DNA from: JBFWYO01 sp050186335
Lineage (GTDB): Bacteria > Pseudomonadota > Alphaproteobacteria > Bin65
Direction of reading: 5' to 3'
Length of the DNA: 46,632 bases
Assembly: GCA_050186335.1 (NCBI GenBank)
Contig: JBFWYO010000031.1
Span: forward strand, 1 to 46,632
Made by a program: the position numbers and the translations under genes. Under the pieces are notes generated by a model. The model saw nothing but the letters and a program-made list of their open reading frames with translations, did no database searches and was not told the origin of the DNA. Below, piece by piece: positions 16,910 to 22,675 of this stretch (its first letter is position 1; the number at the start of each line of letters is the position of its first letter).

Positions 16910-18685
16910 GTGGCCGAAGAACGTGTCGATCGCAGGCTTGCGGCGATCTGGGCCGGCGACATCGCCGGCTACAGCCGGCTAATGAGCGCCGACGAAGAGG
17001 GCACGCTTCGTCAATTGAAGGGGCATCGCAAAGAGCTGGTCGACCCGAAGATCGCGGAGCACCGCGGAAGGATCGTCAAGACGACCGGCGACGGCATGCT
17101 CGTGGAGTTCGTCAGCGTCGTCGATGCCGTACGCTGCGCCGTCGATATTCAACGCGGTATGGCCGAGCGCAATGCCGAAGTGCCGGCCGAAAAGCGCATC
17201 GAATTCCGCATCGGAATCAATGTCGGCGACATCATCAGCGATGCCAATGACATTTACGGCGACGGCGTGAACGTGGCCGCTCGATTGGAGGCGCTCGCAA
17301 ATCCGGGCGGAATTTTCGTGTCGCGCAACGTCTACGATCAGGTGCGCGACAAATTGAGTTTCGGATTCGAGGATTTGGGCGAGCAAACCGTCAAGAACAT
17401 TCCGCGGCCCATCGGCATTCACCGCATCCATATCGACGAATACTCGGGGACGGCCGCGGTAAAATCCGTTGCCGCCGTTCCGCAACATGAAAGCGCCAAC
17501 GCCGATCGGCCGACGATCGCCGTGCTGCCCTTTGTCAACATGAGCGGCGACGCCGAACAAGAGTATTTCGCCGATGGCATTTCGGAGGACATCATCACCG
17601 GCCTGTCGAAGTTACGCTGGTTCTTCGTGATCGCGCGCAACTCTTCCTTCACCTACAAGGGCAAGGCCGTCGACGTGAAGCGGGTCGCCCACGAGTTGGG
17701 CGTGCGGTACGTGCTGGAAGGCAGTGTGCGCAAAGGCGGCAACCGGGTGCGCATCACGGCGCAGCTCATCGATGCCTTGACCGGCAATCACTTATGGGCC
17801 GATCGCTACGACGGCGAACTGACCGATGTCTTCGCCTTGCAGGACGAAATCACGAGGAAAGTGGTTTCCGCGATTGAGCCCAGGCTCCTGGAGGCCGAGG
17901 GCGTCCGCCTGCAGAGCCGATCGCCCGAGGATTTTGGCGCCTGGGATATGGTGATTCATGCCAACTCCCTGTTCTGGCGCGTGACCAAGGCCGAGGGTGA
18001 AGCCGCCATCGCGATGCTCAAGCGGGCCGTCGAGCGCTACCCGGACTATGCGCCGGCAAACAGCATGCTGGCTCTTACGCTGCTGCTCTCAAGCCATATC
18101 GGGTGGAGCCTTACGGAGCCGCAAACCAAGCTGGCGGCGAGCCTGGCCGCACGCGCGGCGGAACTGGACGATCACGATCCATGGGCACATCTCGCGCTCG
18201 GCTATGGCGCCTTCGCGATGCGGCGCACCGACGAGGCGGTGGCGGAATTCACGCGTGCGCTCGAGCTCAATCCGAACTTCGCGGCCGCCCACGGTTTTCT
18301 TGGCTTGGCTTTGTCGTTGGACGGCAGATCCGAGCAAGCGATCGTGCATTTGGAGCAGGCGATCCGCATGAGTCCGTTGGATCCGCAGAATGCGCAATTC
18401 AATGTCGGGCTAGCCGCCGCCCACTACCTTTCCGGGCGCTATACCGAGGCGATCGGTTTCGGGCGCAAGGTGTTGCAGCAGCGCGAGGGATTCACCGCCG
18501 GACATCGGATTCTCGTGGCTAGCCTGGCGCAGGCAGGTCGGATCGAAGAGGCGCAGGCCGCGCTGGCGCGAATGAAGGAAATTCACCCGGAAATTTCGAT
18601 CGCCTGGATCGAGAAATTCTCGCCCTATACCCGCGAGCCGATGGCCAAGCTGTTCGAAGGCCTGCGCAAAGCCGGGCTCGAATAG
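16910..18685 (+). CDS. Class III adenylate/guanylate cyclase with TolB-like and TPR domains
   Basis: Multidomain signalling protein of 591 aa starting with GTG. Residues 8-175 are a class III cyclase domain. Metal-binding aspartates are D17 (WAGDIAGYSRLM) and D61 (KTTGDGMLVEF). The base-selecting pair is K57 and D118 (IYGDGVNVAARLE), and transition-state residues are N121 and R125. The set is complete, so the enzyme is probably active, most likely on ATP. Residues about 202-330 resemble the periplasmic TolB-like/FlgO N-terminal fold (IAVLPFVNMSGDAEQEYFADGISEDI, VRYVLEGSVRK). Residues about 365-580 are TPRs. No membrane helix is obvious. This fusion is common in soil alphaproteobacteria. The 207-bp upstream gap is AT-rich and probably holds the promoter. 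Confidence 0.9.
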   Translation: MAEERVDRRLAAIWAGDIAGYSRLMSADEEGTLRQLKGHRKELVDPKIAEHRGRIVKTTGDGMLVEFVSVVDAVRCAVDIQRGMAERNAEVPAEKRIEFRIGINVGDIISDANDIYGDGVNVAARLEALANPGGIFVSRNVYDQVRDKLSFGFEDLGEQTVKNIPRPIGIHRIHIDEYSGTAAVKSVAAVPQHESANADRPTIAVLPFVNMSGDAEQEYFADGISEDIITGLSKLRWFFVIARNSSFTYKGKAVDVKRVAHELGVRYVLEGSVRKGGNRVRITAQLIDALTGNHLWADRYDGELTDVFALQDEITRKVVSAIEPRLLEAEGVRLQSRSPEDFGAWDMVIHANSLFWRVTKAEGEAAIAMLKRAVERYPDYAPANSMLALTLLLSSHIGWSLTEPQTKLAASLAARAAELDDHDPWAHLALGYGAFAMRRTDEAVAEFTRALELNPNFAAAHGFLGLALSLDGRSEQAIVHLEQAIRMSPLDPQNAQFNVGLAAAHYLSGRYTEAIGFGRKVLQQREGFTAGHRILVASLAQAGRIEEAQAALARMKEIHPEISIAWIEKFSPYTREPMAKLFEGLRKAGLE

Positions 18686-18762
18686 AGGCAGCCTCAAAGT
18701 CGGGCCCTTGCGCGGAGACGGCAAGAAGCGGGTGCGTCGATATCACGGTTCGCGACCGCTAC

Positions 18763-18778
18763 GGCGGCAGACGCCGCC
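18763..18778. terminator. GC hairpin between convergent genes
   Basis: GGCGGC-AGAC-GCCGCC forms a perfect 6-bp stem in the 99-bp gap between the convergent cyclase and SEL1-repeat genes. There is no clear U-tract, so it may be only a weak or Rho-assisted terminator. Confidence 0.35.
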
Positions 18779-18784
18779 ACGCTC

Positions 18785-20425
18785 CTACTTCTTTTGCCGC
18801 TGGTTATATTCCAGCACCAGTTCGGAGGCGCGGTCGCGCTGTTCCTGGGTCATGGTCGGAATCAGGCGCTGGGCCGCGTCGCCGGCGCGCTTGTAGTTGC
18901 GCGCGGTAGCGATCGAATACCATTTCAGCGCTTCGACCGGATCTTTCTCGGTGCCGAGACCTTCCTGATAGATCACGCCGAGATTGTACTGCGACTCGGA
19001 GTCGCCCAGTTCGGCGGCGCGCAGGAAGTATTCGCGCGCACGGGCATAGTCCTTTTCCTTGCGTACGCCGCGATCGAACACGCCCTCGGCATAAGCGACG
19101 CCGACATTGTAGAGCGCGCCGACATGATTCTGGCGTGCGGCGCGCTCATACCACAGCAGTGCTTCCAGTCGATCTTTTTCGACGCCGACGCCGCGCTCGT
19201 ACAGGACGCCAAGCGAATATTGCGCCTCGGCGTTGTTGCCGTCGGTGCCCGCGCGGCGGAACCACTCGGACGCCATTTTTTGATCCTTGGCGACGCCTTC
19301 CCCGCGCAGATATATGTGCGCAAGCACGATCTGCGCGCGCACGTTGCCTTCCTTGGCGGCGCGTTGATACCAGTCGACATATTGCTGCACCGGGCGCGGC
19401 AGTTCGTCGGTGTCATGGCGATTGGCCGCGGGATCGGGCTTGCCTTTGGTATCGCCCGGCTTCGGCTCGGCAACCTTTGGCTCGGCCGCCTTCGGATCGG
19501 CCGCCTTCGGATCGGCCGCTTTCGGATCACTGGCCCGCGGATTTGCCGGCGTTACATCGGTCACCTTGGGCGGCGGCGCATCGGTGCGCGCCGGCGGCGT
19601 TGCGGGCGGCGGCGCCTGCGTCGTTTGCTGCGCAGGATCGCCCTGCCGGGTCAGCAAGCCGAATTTCTCGATGTTCGGGATCAGCCAGATCGCAGCCGCG
19701 GCCGCGATCAGCAGGACGATCATAGCGCCGGTCAGCATCGGCGAACCTTTGCGCCGCCCGGTCGGTGCGCGCGGCGGCGCGTTCTCGGCGACCGTAACAG
19801 TCGGCTCGTCGCTGGATTCCTCGCGTGCCAGTTCCGCGCGCGTGGCAGTGATGATACGCGCCAGCCTGGCATCGAGTTCGTCCTGGACCGCCGCGTCATG
19901 CTCCGGCGTCGGCTCGGGATGCGGCGGTGCACGACGCGCATCCGCGCGCCAAGCCGGCTGCGATGCCGTTCCGGTCAGCGCCGATGGCAACGGCGTCTGC
20001 CGATGCACCGCCGTCGGCGATTGGTCGGGTTGCTGTGTTTGCGTGTGTGGCTGCGCTGGTTCCGGCGCGGGCGGTGCGGCGAAAACCGGCGCGCGCGCAA
20101 CCGGACGACCGCGTTCGCGCTGTACGCTTTCGAGGATCGCTTGGTTCAACCAGTCGGTCACGGTGATGCCGGCCGACTGCGCCGCATCGTGTGCCATACG
20201 CAAATGACGCGCCATGTTGTCGGACATCGCCGGCCCGTCGTCGTGCGACGGCGCATAATGTCCGTGCGGCGCGGCATTGACGCGCGACGCGGTGGTCATG
20301 ATGGTGCGCGTCAGCCATTCTTCCAGGCTGACGCCCGCAGCCGCCGCTGCGGCACGCGCGGCGTTTAACGCATCGGGCTCGAACACCCGACTGTTGGTCG
20401 AACGGGTCGCAGTCGCTTCGGCCAT
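18785..20425 (-). CDS. SEL1-repeat membrane protein with N-terminal RHH-like helical modules
   Basis: Protein of 546 aa. The N-terminus has two copies of a helical module, ALNAARAAAAAAGVSLEEWL (about 18-45) and MAHDAAQSAGITVTDWLNQAI (about 76-100). They look like the second half of a ribbon-helix-helix (HicB/CopG-like) fold. A Pro/Gln-rich linker follows, then one membrane helix (GAMIVLLIAAAAAIWLIPNI, about 229-249). Next come a low-complexity AADPK repeat and a C-terminal domain (about 350-530) of SEL1-like repeats such as WYQRAAKEGNVRAQIVLAHIY and AQYSLGVLYERGVGVEKD. SEL1 domains are protein-binding scaffolds, and the layout recalls polar localisation factors such as PodJ. An element is inserted 90 bp upstream of its start. 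Confidence 0.85.
   Translation of the reverse strand: MAEATATRSTNSRVFEPDALNAARAAAAAAGVSLEEWLTRTIMTTASRVNAAPHGHYAPSHDDGPAMSDNMARHLRMAHDAAQSAGITVTDWLNQAILESVQRERGRPVARAPVFAAPPAPEPAQPHTQTQQPDQSPTAVHRQTPLPSALTGTASQPAWRADARRAPPHPEPTPEHDAAVQDELDARLARIITATRAELAREESSDEPTVTVAENAPPRAPTGRRKGSPMLTGAMIVLLIAAAAAIWLIPNIEKFGLLTRQGDPAQQTTQAPPPATPPARTDAPPPKVTDVTPANPRASDPKAADPKAADPKAAEPKVAEPKPGDTKGKPDPAANRHDTDELPRPVQQYVDWYQRAAKEGNVRAQIVLAHIYLRGEGVAKDQKMASEWFRRAGTDGNNAEAQYSLGVLYERGVGVEKDRLEALLWYERAARQNHVGALYNVGVAYAEGVFDRGVRKEKDYARAREYFLRAAELGDSESQYNLGVIYQEGLGTEKDPVEALKWYSIATARNYKRAGDAAQRLIPTMTQEQRDRASELVLEYNQRQKK
19461..19520. repeat. 15-bp tandem repeat coding for AADPK-type pentapeptides
   Basis: Four units of 15 bp with core TTCGGATCGGCCGCC. 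The two central copies are almost identical and the outer ones diverged. On the minus strand it encodes repeated Ala-Ala-Asp/Glu-Pro-Lys in the linker after the membrane helix. In-frame repeat number could vary between strains. Confidence 0.85.
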
Positions 20426-20514
20426 CGACTTAACAATTCCTTAACCAGGCGAATTCCCCAAGGGAATCAGATGGTTCCATCATACAAGGAAAGCCGCCGG
20501 AGGGGAAACGAAGA

Positions 20515-20522
20515 AACCGCCC
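20515..20522. repeat. Left copy of the 8-bp target site duplication
   Basis: AACCGCCC immediately outside the left inverted repeat. The identical 8 bp lie immediately outside the right end at 22655-22662. This exact duplication marks a transposition event. Confidence 0.9.
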
Positions 20523-20539
20523 GGTAGTGTCTCAGTTTG
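20523..20539 (+). repeat. Left terminal inverted repeat of the element
   Basis: GGTAGTGTCTCAGTTTG, a perfect 17-bp inverted copy of 22638-22654. Similarity continues weakly inward. Confidence 0.92.
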
Positions 20540-20608
20540 GATTCTCAGAGAGTGATTAGAGAGTTGCCCGCACTCGCAAATCGGGCCTCGGCATGCGATA
20601 TTATCACC

Positions 20609-20830
20609 ATGCCCAAAGGACCACGCGGCGAACGCCGCCCCGCAGATGCAAACAAACTGGCTCACCGGATCGCTCAGATCGCGACGGCCGGGGAACCGGA
20701 AGCATTGCCGTCCAAACGACGCATTGGGGGGAAGGCTGGCGGGGCCGCCAGGGCGAGCAAACTGAGCGCATCTGAAAGAAAAGAAATCGCGAGACGGGCC
20801 GCTTTGGGGCGTTGGAGGAAAACTACATAA
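20609..20830 (+). CDS. Small basic passenger protein (MPKGPRGERRPAD family)
   Basis: A 73-residue, strongly basic protein. It begins MPKGPRGERRPADANKLAHR and ends with a Gly-Gly-Ala-Ala-Arg-Ala/Ser motif followed by KLSASERKEIARRAALGRW. Proteins with an MPKGPRGExRPAD start and a KxGGxxRAxxLSxxxRxEIAxxAAxxRW end are widespread in alphaproteobacteria and are sometimes labelled RNA-binding or histone-like, without firm evidence (from memory). No Shine-Dalgarno sequence is visible before 20609. The frame extends to a TTG at 20537 inside the left inverted repeat, but family similarity begins at the ATG. It is followed 8 bp later by a strong terminator, so it is a separate transcription unit in the element. 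Confidence 0.7.
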   Translation: MPKGPRGERRPADANKLAHRIAQIATAGEPEALPSKRRIGGKAGGAARASKLSASERKEIARRAALGRWRKTT

Positions 20831-20838
20831 AAGTAGAA

Positions 20839-20865
20839 GGAGACATTTTGTCTCCAGATTTTTTT
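20839..20865 (+). terminator. Rho-independent terminator after the 73-aa gene
   Basis: Perfect hairpin GGAGACA-TTT-TGTCTCC followed by AGATTTTTTT, starting 8 bp after the stop codon of the small basic protein gene. Confidence 0.88.
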
Positions 20866-20867
20866 GA

Positions 20868-20896
20868 TTGACTTTAGAACTACGACAAACGATATT
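20868..20896 (+). promoter_or_regulatory. Sigma-70-like promoter for the 194-aa passenger gene
   Basis: TTGACT (20868-20873), exactly 17 bp, then GATATT (20891-20896). It lies 30 bp before the chosen start codon and just after the terminator of the upstream gene. Confidence 0.6.
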
Positions 20897-20922
20897 CCCC
20901 AATCTTAATACACGTGGGGAAT
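20894..20922 (+). promoter_or_regulatory. Inverted repeat spanning the -10 box and ribosome binding site
   Basis: ATTCCCC (20894-20900) is repeated inverted as GGGGAAT (20916-20922). The left arm overlaps the predicted -10 box and the right arm contains the GGGGA Shine-Dalgarno of the gene starting at 20926. This is a natural place for an autoregulatory operator. The winged-helix-like product of that gene is a candidate ligand (inference only). Confidence 0.4.
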
Positions 20923-20925
20923 CTA

Positions 20926-21510
20926 ATGGACGAACACGCCCGAAAAGCCGCCGCCGCAACAATCCAGAAGAAACTGGACGCGTTGCTTGAAGAGCGCAGC
21001 GTTAAGCGCGATGAACGCGCGGCCCTTTTCGCTCGGATTCGTGAAATCGACCGGGAAATAGGCGATTGTGAGGGGGCGGCCCGCTTATTCGGCATCGATT
21101 TGATTTTGCCTGCCGAAATCGTTCAAGAGCGTATGGAGCGCCAGCGTAGCCTGGATGAATATCGTTCTCGCCAAGGCATCGTTTCCCTTGTCCGGCCACC
21201 TCTTCCTCATTCGATTGCAGCGCAGATGGAACCCGAGCCCCCCAAAACGCCTGCAAAACTGCCAATAAAGATACGGGATATTGTGCTCGAACGGCTCCGT
21301 GTGGCCGGTCCAGGGGGCAGCAAGGCCGCGCCGATCCGCGCCTATATCGAGGACGTTACAAAAAAACGTATCCACGACAAAACTGTTGGAATGACGCTAT
21401 TTCGCCTTTCAAAACAAGGGCTTGCCCGGCGAAGTGGCATTAAGTGGTTCTTCGTTCCGCAGACTGCGGAAACGAAGAACCCCGGCGTTGACGCGCCGGG
21501 GTCCGAGTAA
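20926..21510 (+). CDS. Unrecognised passenger protein: coiled coil plus winged-helix-like domain
   Basis: A 194-aa protein of unknown family. The N-terminal 50 residues are a charged heptad-type helix (AAATIQKKLDALLEERSVKRDERAALFARIREIDREI). A middle linker contains EPEPPKTPAKLP. The C-terminal part (about 118-182) looks like a winged helix: IKIRDIVLERLRVAGPGGSK, PIRAYIEDVTKKRIHDKTVGMTLFRLSKQGLARRSGIKWFFV. The ATG at 20926 is preferred over GTG at 20914 because GGGGA sits 5 bp before it. The last 22 codons are encoded by DNA that also forms two strong hairpins. DNA binding is plausible; a role in transposition or control of the element is only inferred from position. Confidence 0.72.
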   Translation: MDEHARKAAAATIQKKLDALLEERSVKRDERAALFARIREIDREIGDCEGAARLFGIDLILPAEIVQERMERQRSLDEYRSRQGIVSLVRPPLPHSIAAQMEPEPPKTPAKLPIKIRDIVLERLRVAGPGGSKAAPIRAYIEDVTKKRIHDKTVGMTLFRLSKQGLARRSGIKWFFVPQTAETKNPGVDAPGSE

Positions 21511-21577
21511 CTTACATTTGCAGAAAGCGAGGTGAGCAATGTGGTTCATTGCCTGGTGGAGGGTCAAACTGCCCTCC
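21446..21577 (+). other. Four consecutive stem-loops leading into the tRNA gene
   Basis: H1 21446-21481: GGTTCTTCGTTCCGC pairs with GCGGAAACGAAGAACC, 15 bp with one bulged A and a 5-nt loop. H2 21480-21501: CCCCGGCG pairs with CGCCGGGG. H3 21536-21552: GCAATG pairs with CATTGC. H4 21558-21577: GGAGGG pairs with CCCTCC, followed by TGATTTT. H1 and H2 lie inside the last codons of the 194-aa gene, and H3 and H4 lie between its stop and the tRNA. H4 could be a terminator, but the tRNA has no obvious promoter of its own and may rely on read-through. Confidence 0.6.
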
Positions 21578-21592
21578 TGATTTTGACTATTT

Positions 21593-21681
21593 GGGCCGGT
21601 AGCTGAACTGGAAAGCTCTCACAGGCGAACAGCGCCCCTCTTGTAAAGGGGAGAATGTGGGTTCGAGTCCCACCCGGCCCA
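21593..21681 (+). tRNA. tRNA-Thr(UGU) with an enlarged D-loop, inside the insertion element
   Basis: Acceptor arms GGGCCGG (21593-21599) and CCGGCCC (21674-21680) pair perfectly, with A73 at 21681. The D-stem is GCTG (21602-21605) with CAGC (21630-21633). The anticodon stem is CCCCT/AGGGG around CTTGTAA, giving anticodon TGT at 21642-21644 with U33 and A37. The variable loop is 5 nt (AGAAT). The T-stem is GTGGG/CCCAC with loop TTCGAGT. Everything is canonical except the D-loop, which has 24 nt instead of about 7-11. It keeps AA at 14-15 and GG at 18-19, and the extra bases follow the GG. An alternative fold has a 3-bp D-stem (GCT/AGC) with a 17-nt bulge. CCA is not encoded. Confidence 0.75.
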
Positions 21682-21790
21682 CTTTCTCAAAACGAAATAT
21701 ATCCGTATGGTTTGGCTCGTCAACCTTTTTCTTAATGGAATCAATGGCTTGTCCACGATTCGTTCTACGGAATCAAACTGACTAAAATGC

Positions 21791-21819
21791 TTGACAATAT
21801 GATACGATATTCCTATGTT
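21791..21819 (+). promoter_or_regulatory. Promoter of the transposase gene
   Basis: TTGACA (21791-21796), 17 bp, then TATGTT (21814-21819), just before the ATG at 21827. A start at about +7 would give an almost leaderless mRNA. TATGAT at 21798 is an alternative -10 element. Confidence 0.55.
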
Positions 21820-21826
21820 GATTTCC

Positions 21827-22645
21827 ATGAACAAGCTGCCGTTAGTCAAACGCGCGCAAATCCTGGGTCTCCTGGTCGAGGGGAACAGCTTGCGGGCCGC
21901 GTCCCGGCTGGCAGACGTATCAATCAATACTGTAACGAAGCTCCTGGTCGATCTCGGCAAAGCCTGTTCCGAGTACCAGGATAAGGCGCTCCGCAATTTG
22001 ACCTGCAAGCGGCTCCAGCTCGACGAAATCTGGAGCTTCGTTTACGCGAAGCAAAAGAACGTCCCCGAGAACAAGAAGGGCTCGGCGGGCGATATTTGGA
22101 CGTGGACCGCGATAGACGCCGACACCAAGCTTATTGCGTCGTGGATGGTCGGCGACCGCAGCGGGGATACCGCCCGCATATTCGTCGCTGACCTGGCATC
22201 CCGGTTAGCAAACCGCGTTCAAATCACGACAGACGGCCACCGCGTGTATCTGGATGCGGTAGACGCAGCGTTCGGCATCGACGTTGACTACGCGATGTTG
22301 GAAAAGAAGTACGCATCACATGTCGAGGGCCAGAAGCGTTATAGCCCGCCCGTTTGCGTTGGCGCGGAACAACGCGCAATAACCGGCCGTCCCGATAAGG
22401 CCCACATTTCGACCAGCTTTGCAGAACGGCAGAACCTAACCATGCGGATGTCGATGCGCCGCTTTACTCGTCTGACCAACGCCTTTTCAAAGAAGGCCGA
22501 AAACCACGCTCATGCAATCGCCGTTCATTTCATGTATTACAACTTCGGGCGCATTCATAAAACCCTGCGGATCACCCCCGCGATGGCGGCGGGCGTTACC
22601 GATCACGTCTGGAGCCTCGAAGAAATTCTCGGATTATCAAACTGA
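21827..22645 (+). CDS. IS1-family-type DDE transposase
   Basis: Transposase of 272 aa in a single frame. The N-terminal helix-turn-helix region reads KRAQILGLLVEGNSLRAASRLADVSINTVTKLL. The family block KRLQLDEIWSFVYAKQKNV follows. Candidate catalytic residues are D97/D99 (TAIDADTKLI), D136 (TTDGHRVY) and E200 (SFAERQNLTMRMSMRRFTRLTNAFSKK). The end NFGRIHKTLRITPAMAAGVTDHVWSLEEIL is typical of this alphaproteobacterial group. Full length, with no frameshift. The methionine at 21827 is preferred over 21815, which lies in the predicted -10 box. The stop codon falls inside the right inverted repeat. Confidence 0.9.
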   Translation: MNKLPLVKRAQILGLLVEGNSLRAASRLADVSINTVTKLLVDLGKACSEYQDKALRNLTCKRLQLDEIWSFVYAKQKNVPENKKGSAGDIWTWTAIDADTKLIASWMVGDRSGDTARIFVADLASRLANRVQITTDGHRVYLDAVDAAFGIDVDYAMLEKKYASHVEGQKRYSPPVCVGAEQRAITGRPDKAHISTSFAERQNLTMRMSMRRFTRLTNAFSKKAENHAHAIAVHFMYYNFGRIHKTLRITPAMAAGVTDHVWSLEEILGLSN

Positions 22646-22654
22646 GACACTACC
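22638..22654 (-). repeat. Right terminal inverted repeat of the element
   Basis: Reverse complement of GGTAGTGTCTCAGTTTG. It contains the transposase stop codon. Confidence 0.92.
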
Positions 22655-22662
22655 AACCGCCC
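22655..22662. repeat. Right copy of the 8-bp target site duplication
   Basis: AACCGCCC directly after the right inverted repeat, identical to 20515-20522. It lies 13 bp from the stop codon of the ParB-like gene. Confidence 0.9.
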
Positions 22663-22675
22663 TGGTTTGGCGGGT

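Larger units (their letters stand above)
20523..22654 (+). mobile_element. IS1-type insertion element carrying passenger genes and a tRNA gene
   Basis: A 2132-bp element bounded by 17-bp perfect inverted repeats GGTAGTGTCTCAGTTTG (20523-20539 and its reverse complement at 22638-22654) and an 8-bp target duplication AACCGCCC. The transposase at 21827-22645 is of IS1 type, and that family makes 8-9 bp duplications. It occupies only about 38 percent of the element. The rest holds a 73-aa basic protein gene with its own terminator, a promoter, a 194-aa coiled-coil/winged-helix protein gene, consecutive hairpins, and a tRNA-Thr(UGU). Both ends are intact and the duplication is exact, so insertion is recent in evolutionary terms. 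It lies between a ParB-like and a SEL1-repeat gene without breaking either. Confidence 0.93.

Noticed and set aside
21593..21681. Reading the 89-nt tRNA as a class II tRNA (Ser/Leu/Tyr) with a long variable arm
   Set aside because: The variable loop is only 5 nt (AGAAT). The extra length is entirely between the D-stem arms, and the anticodon is UGU.
20515..22662. Prophage or integrative element inserted at a tRNA
   Set aside because: Short inverted ends, 8-bp duplication and an IS1-type DDE transposase identify a transposable element. The tRNA lies inside it and is not the attachment site; no integrase or phage genes are seen.
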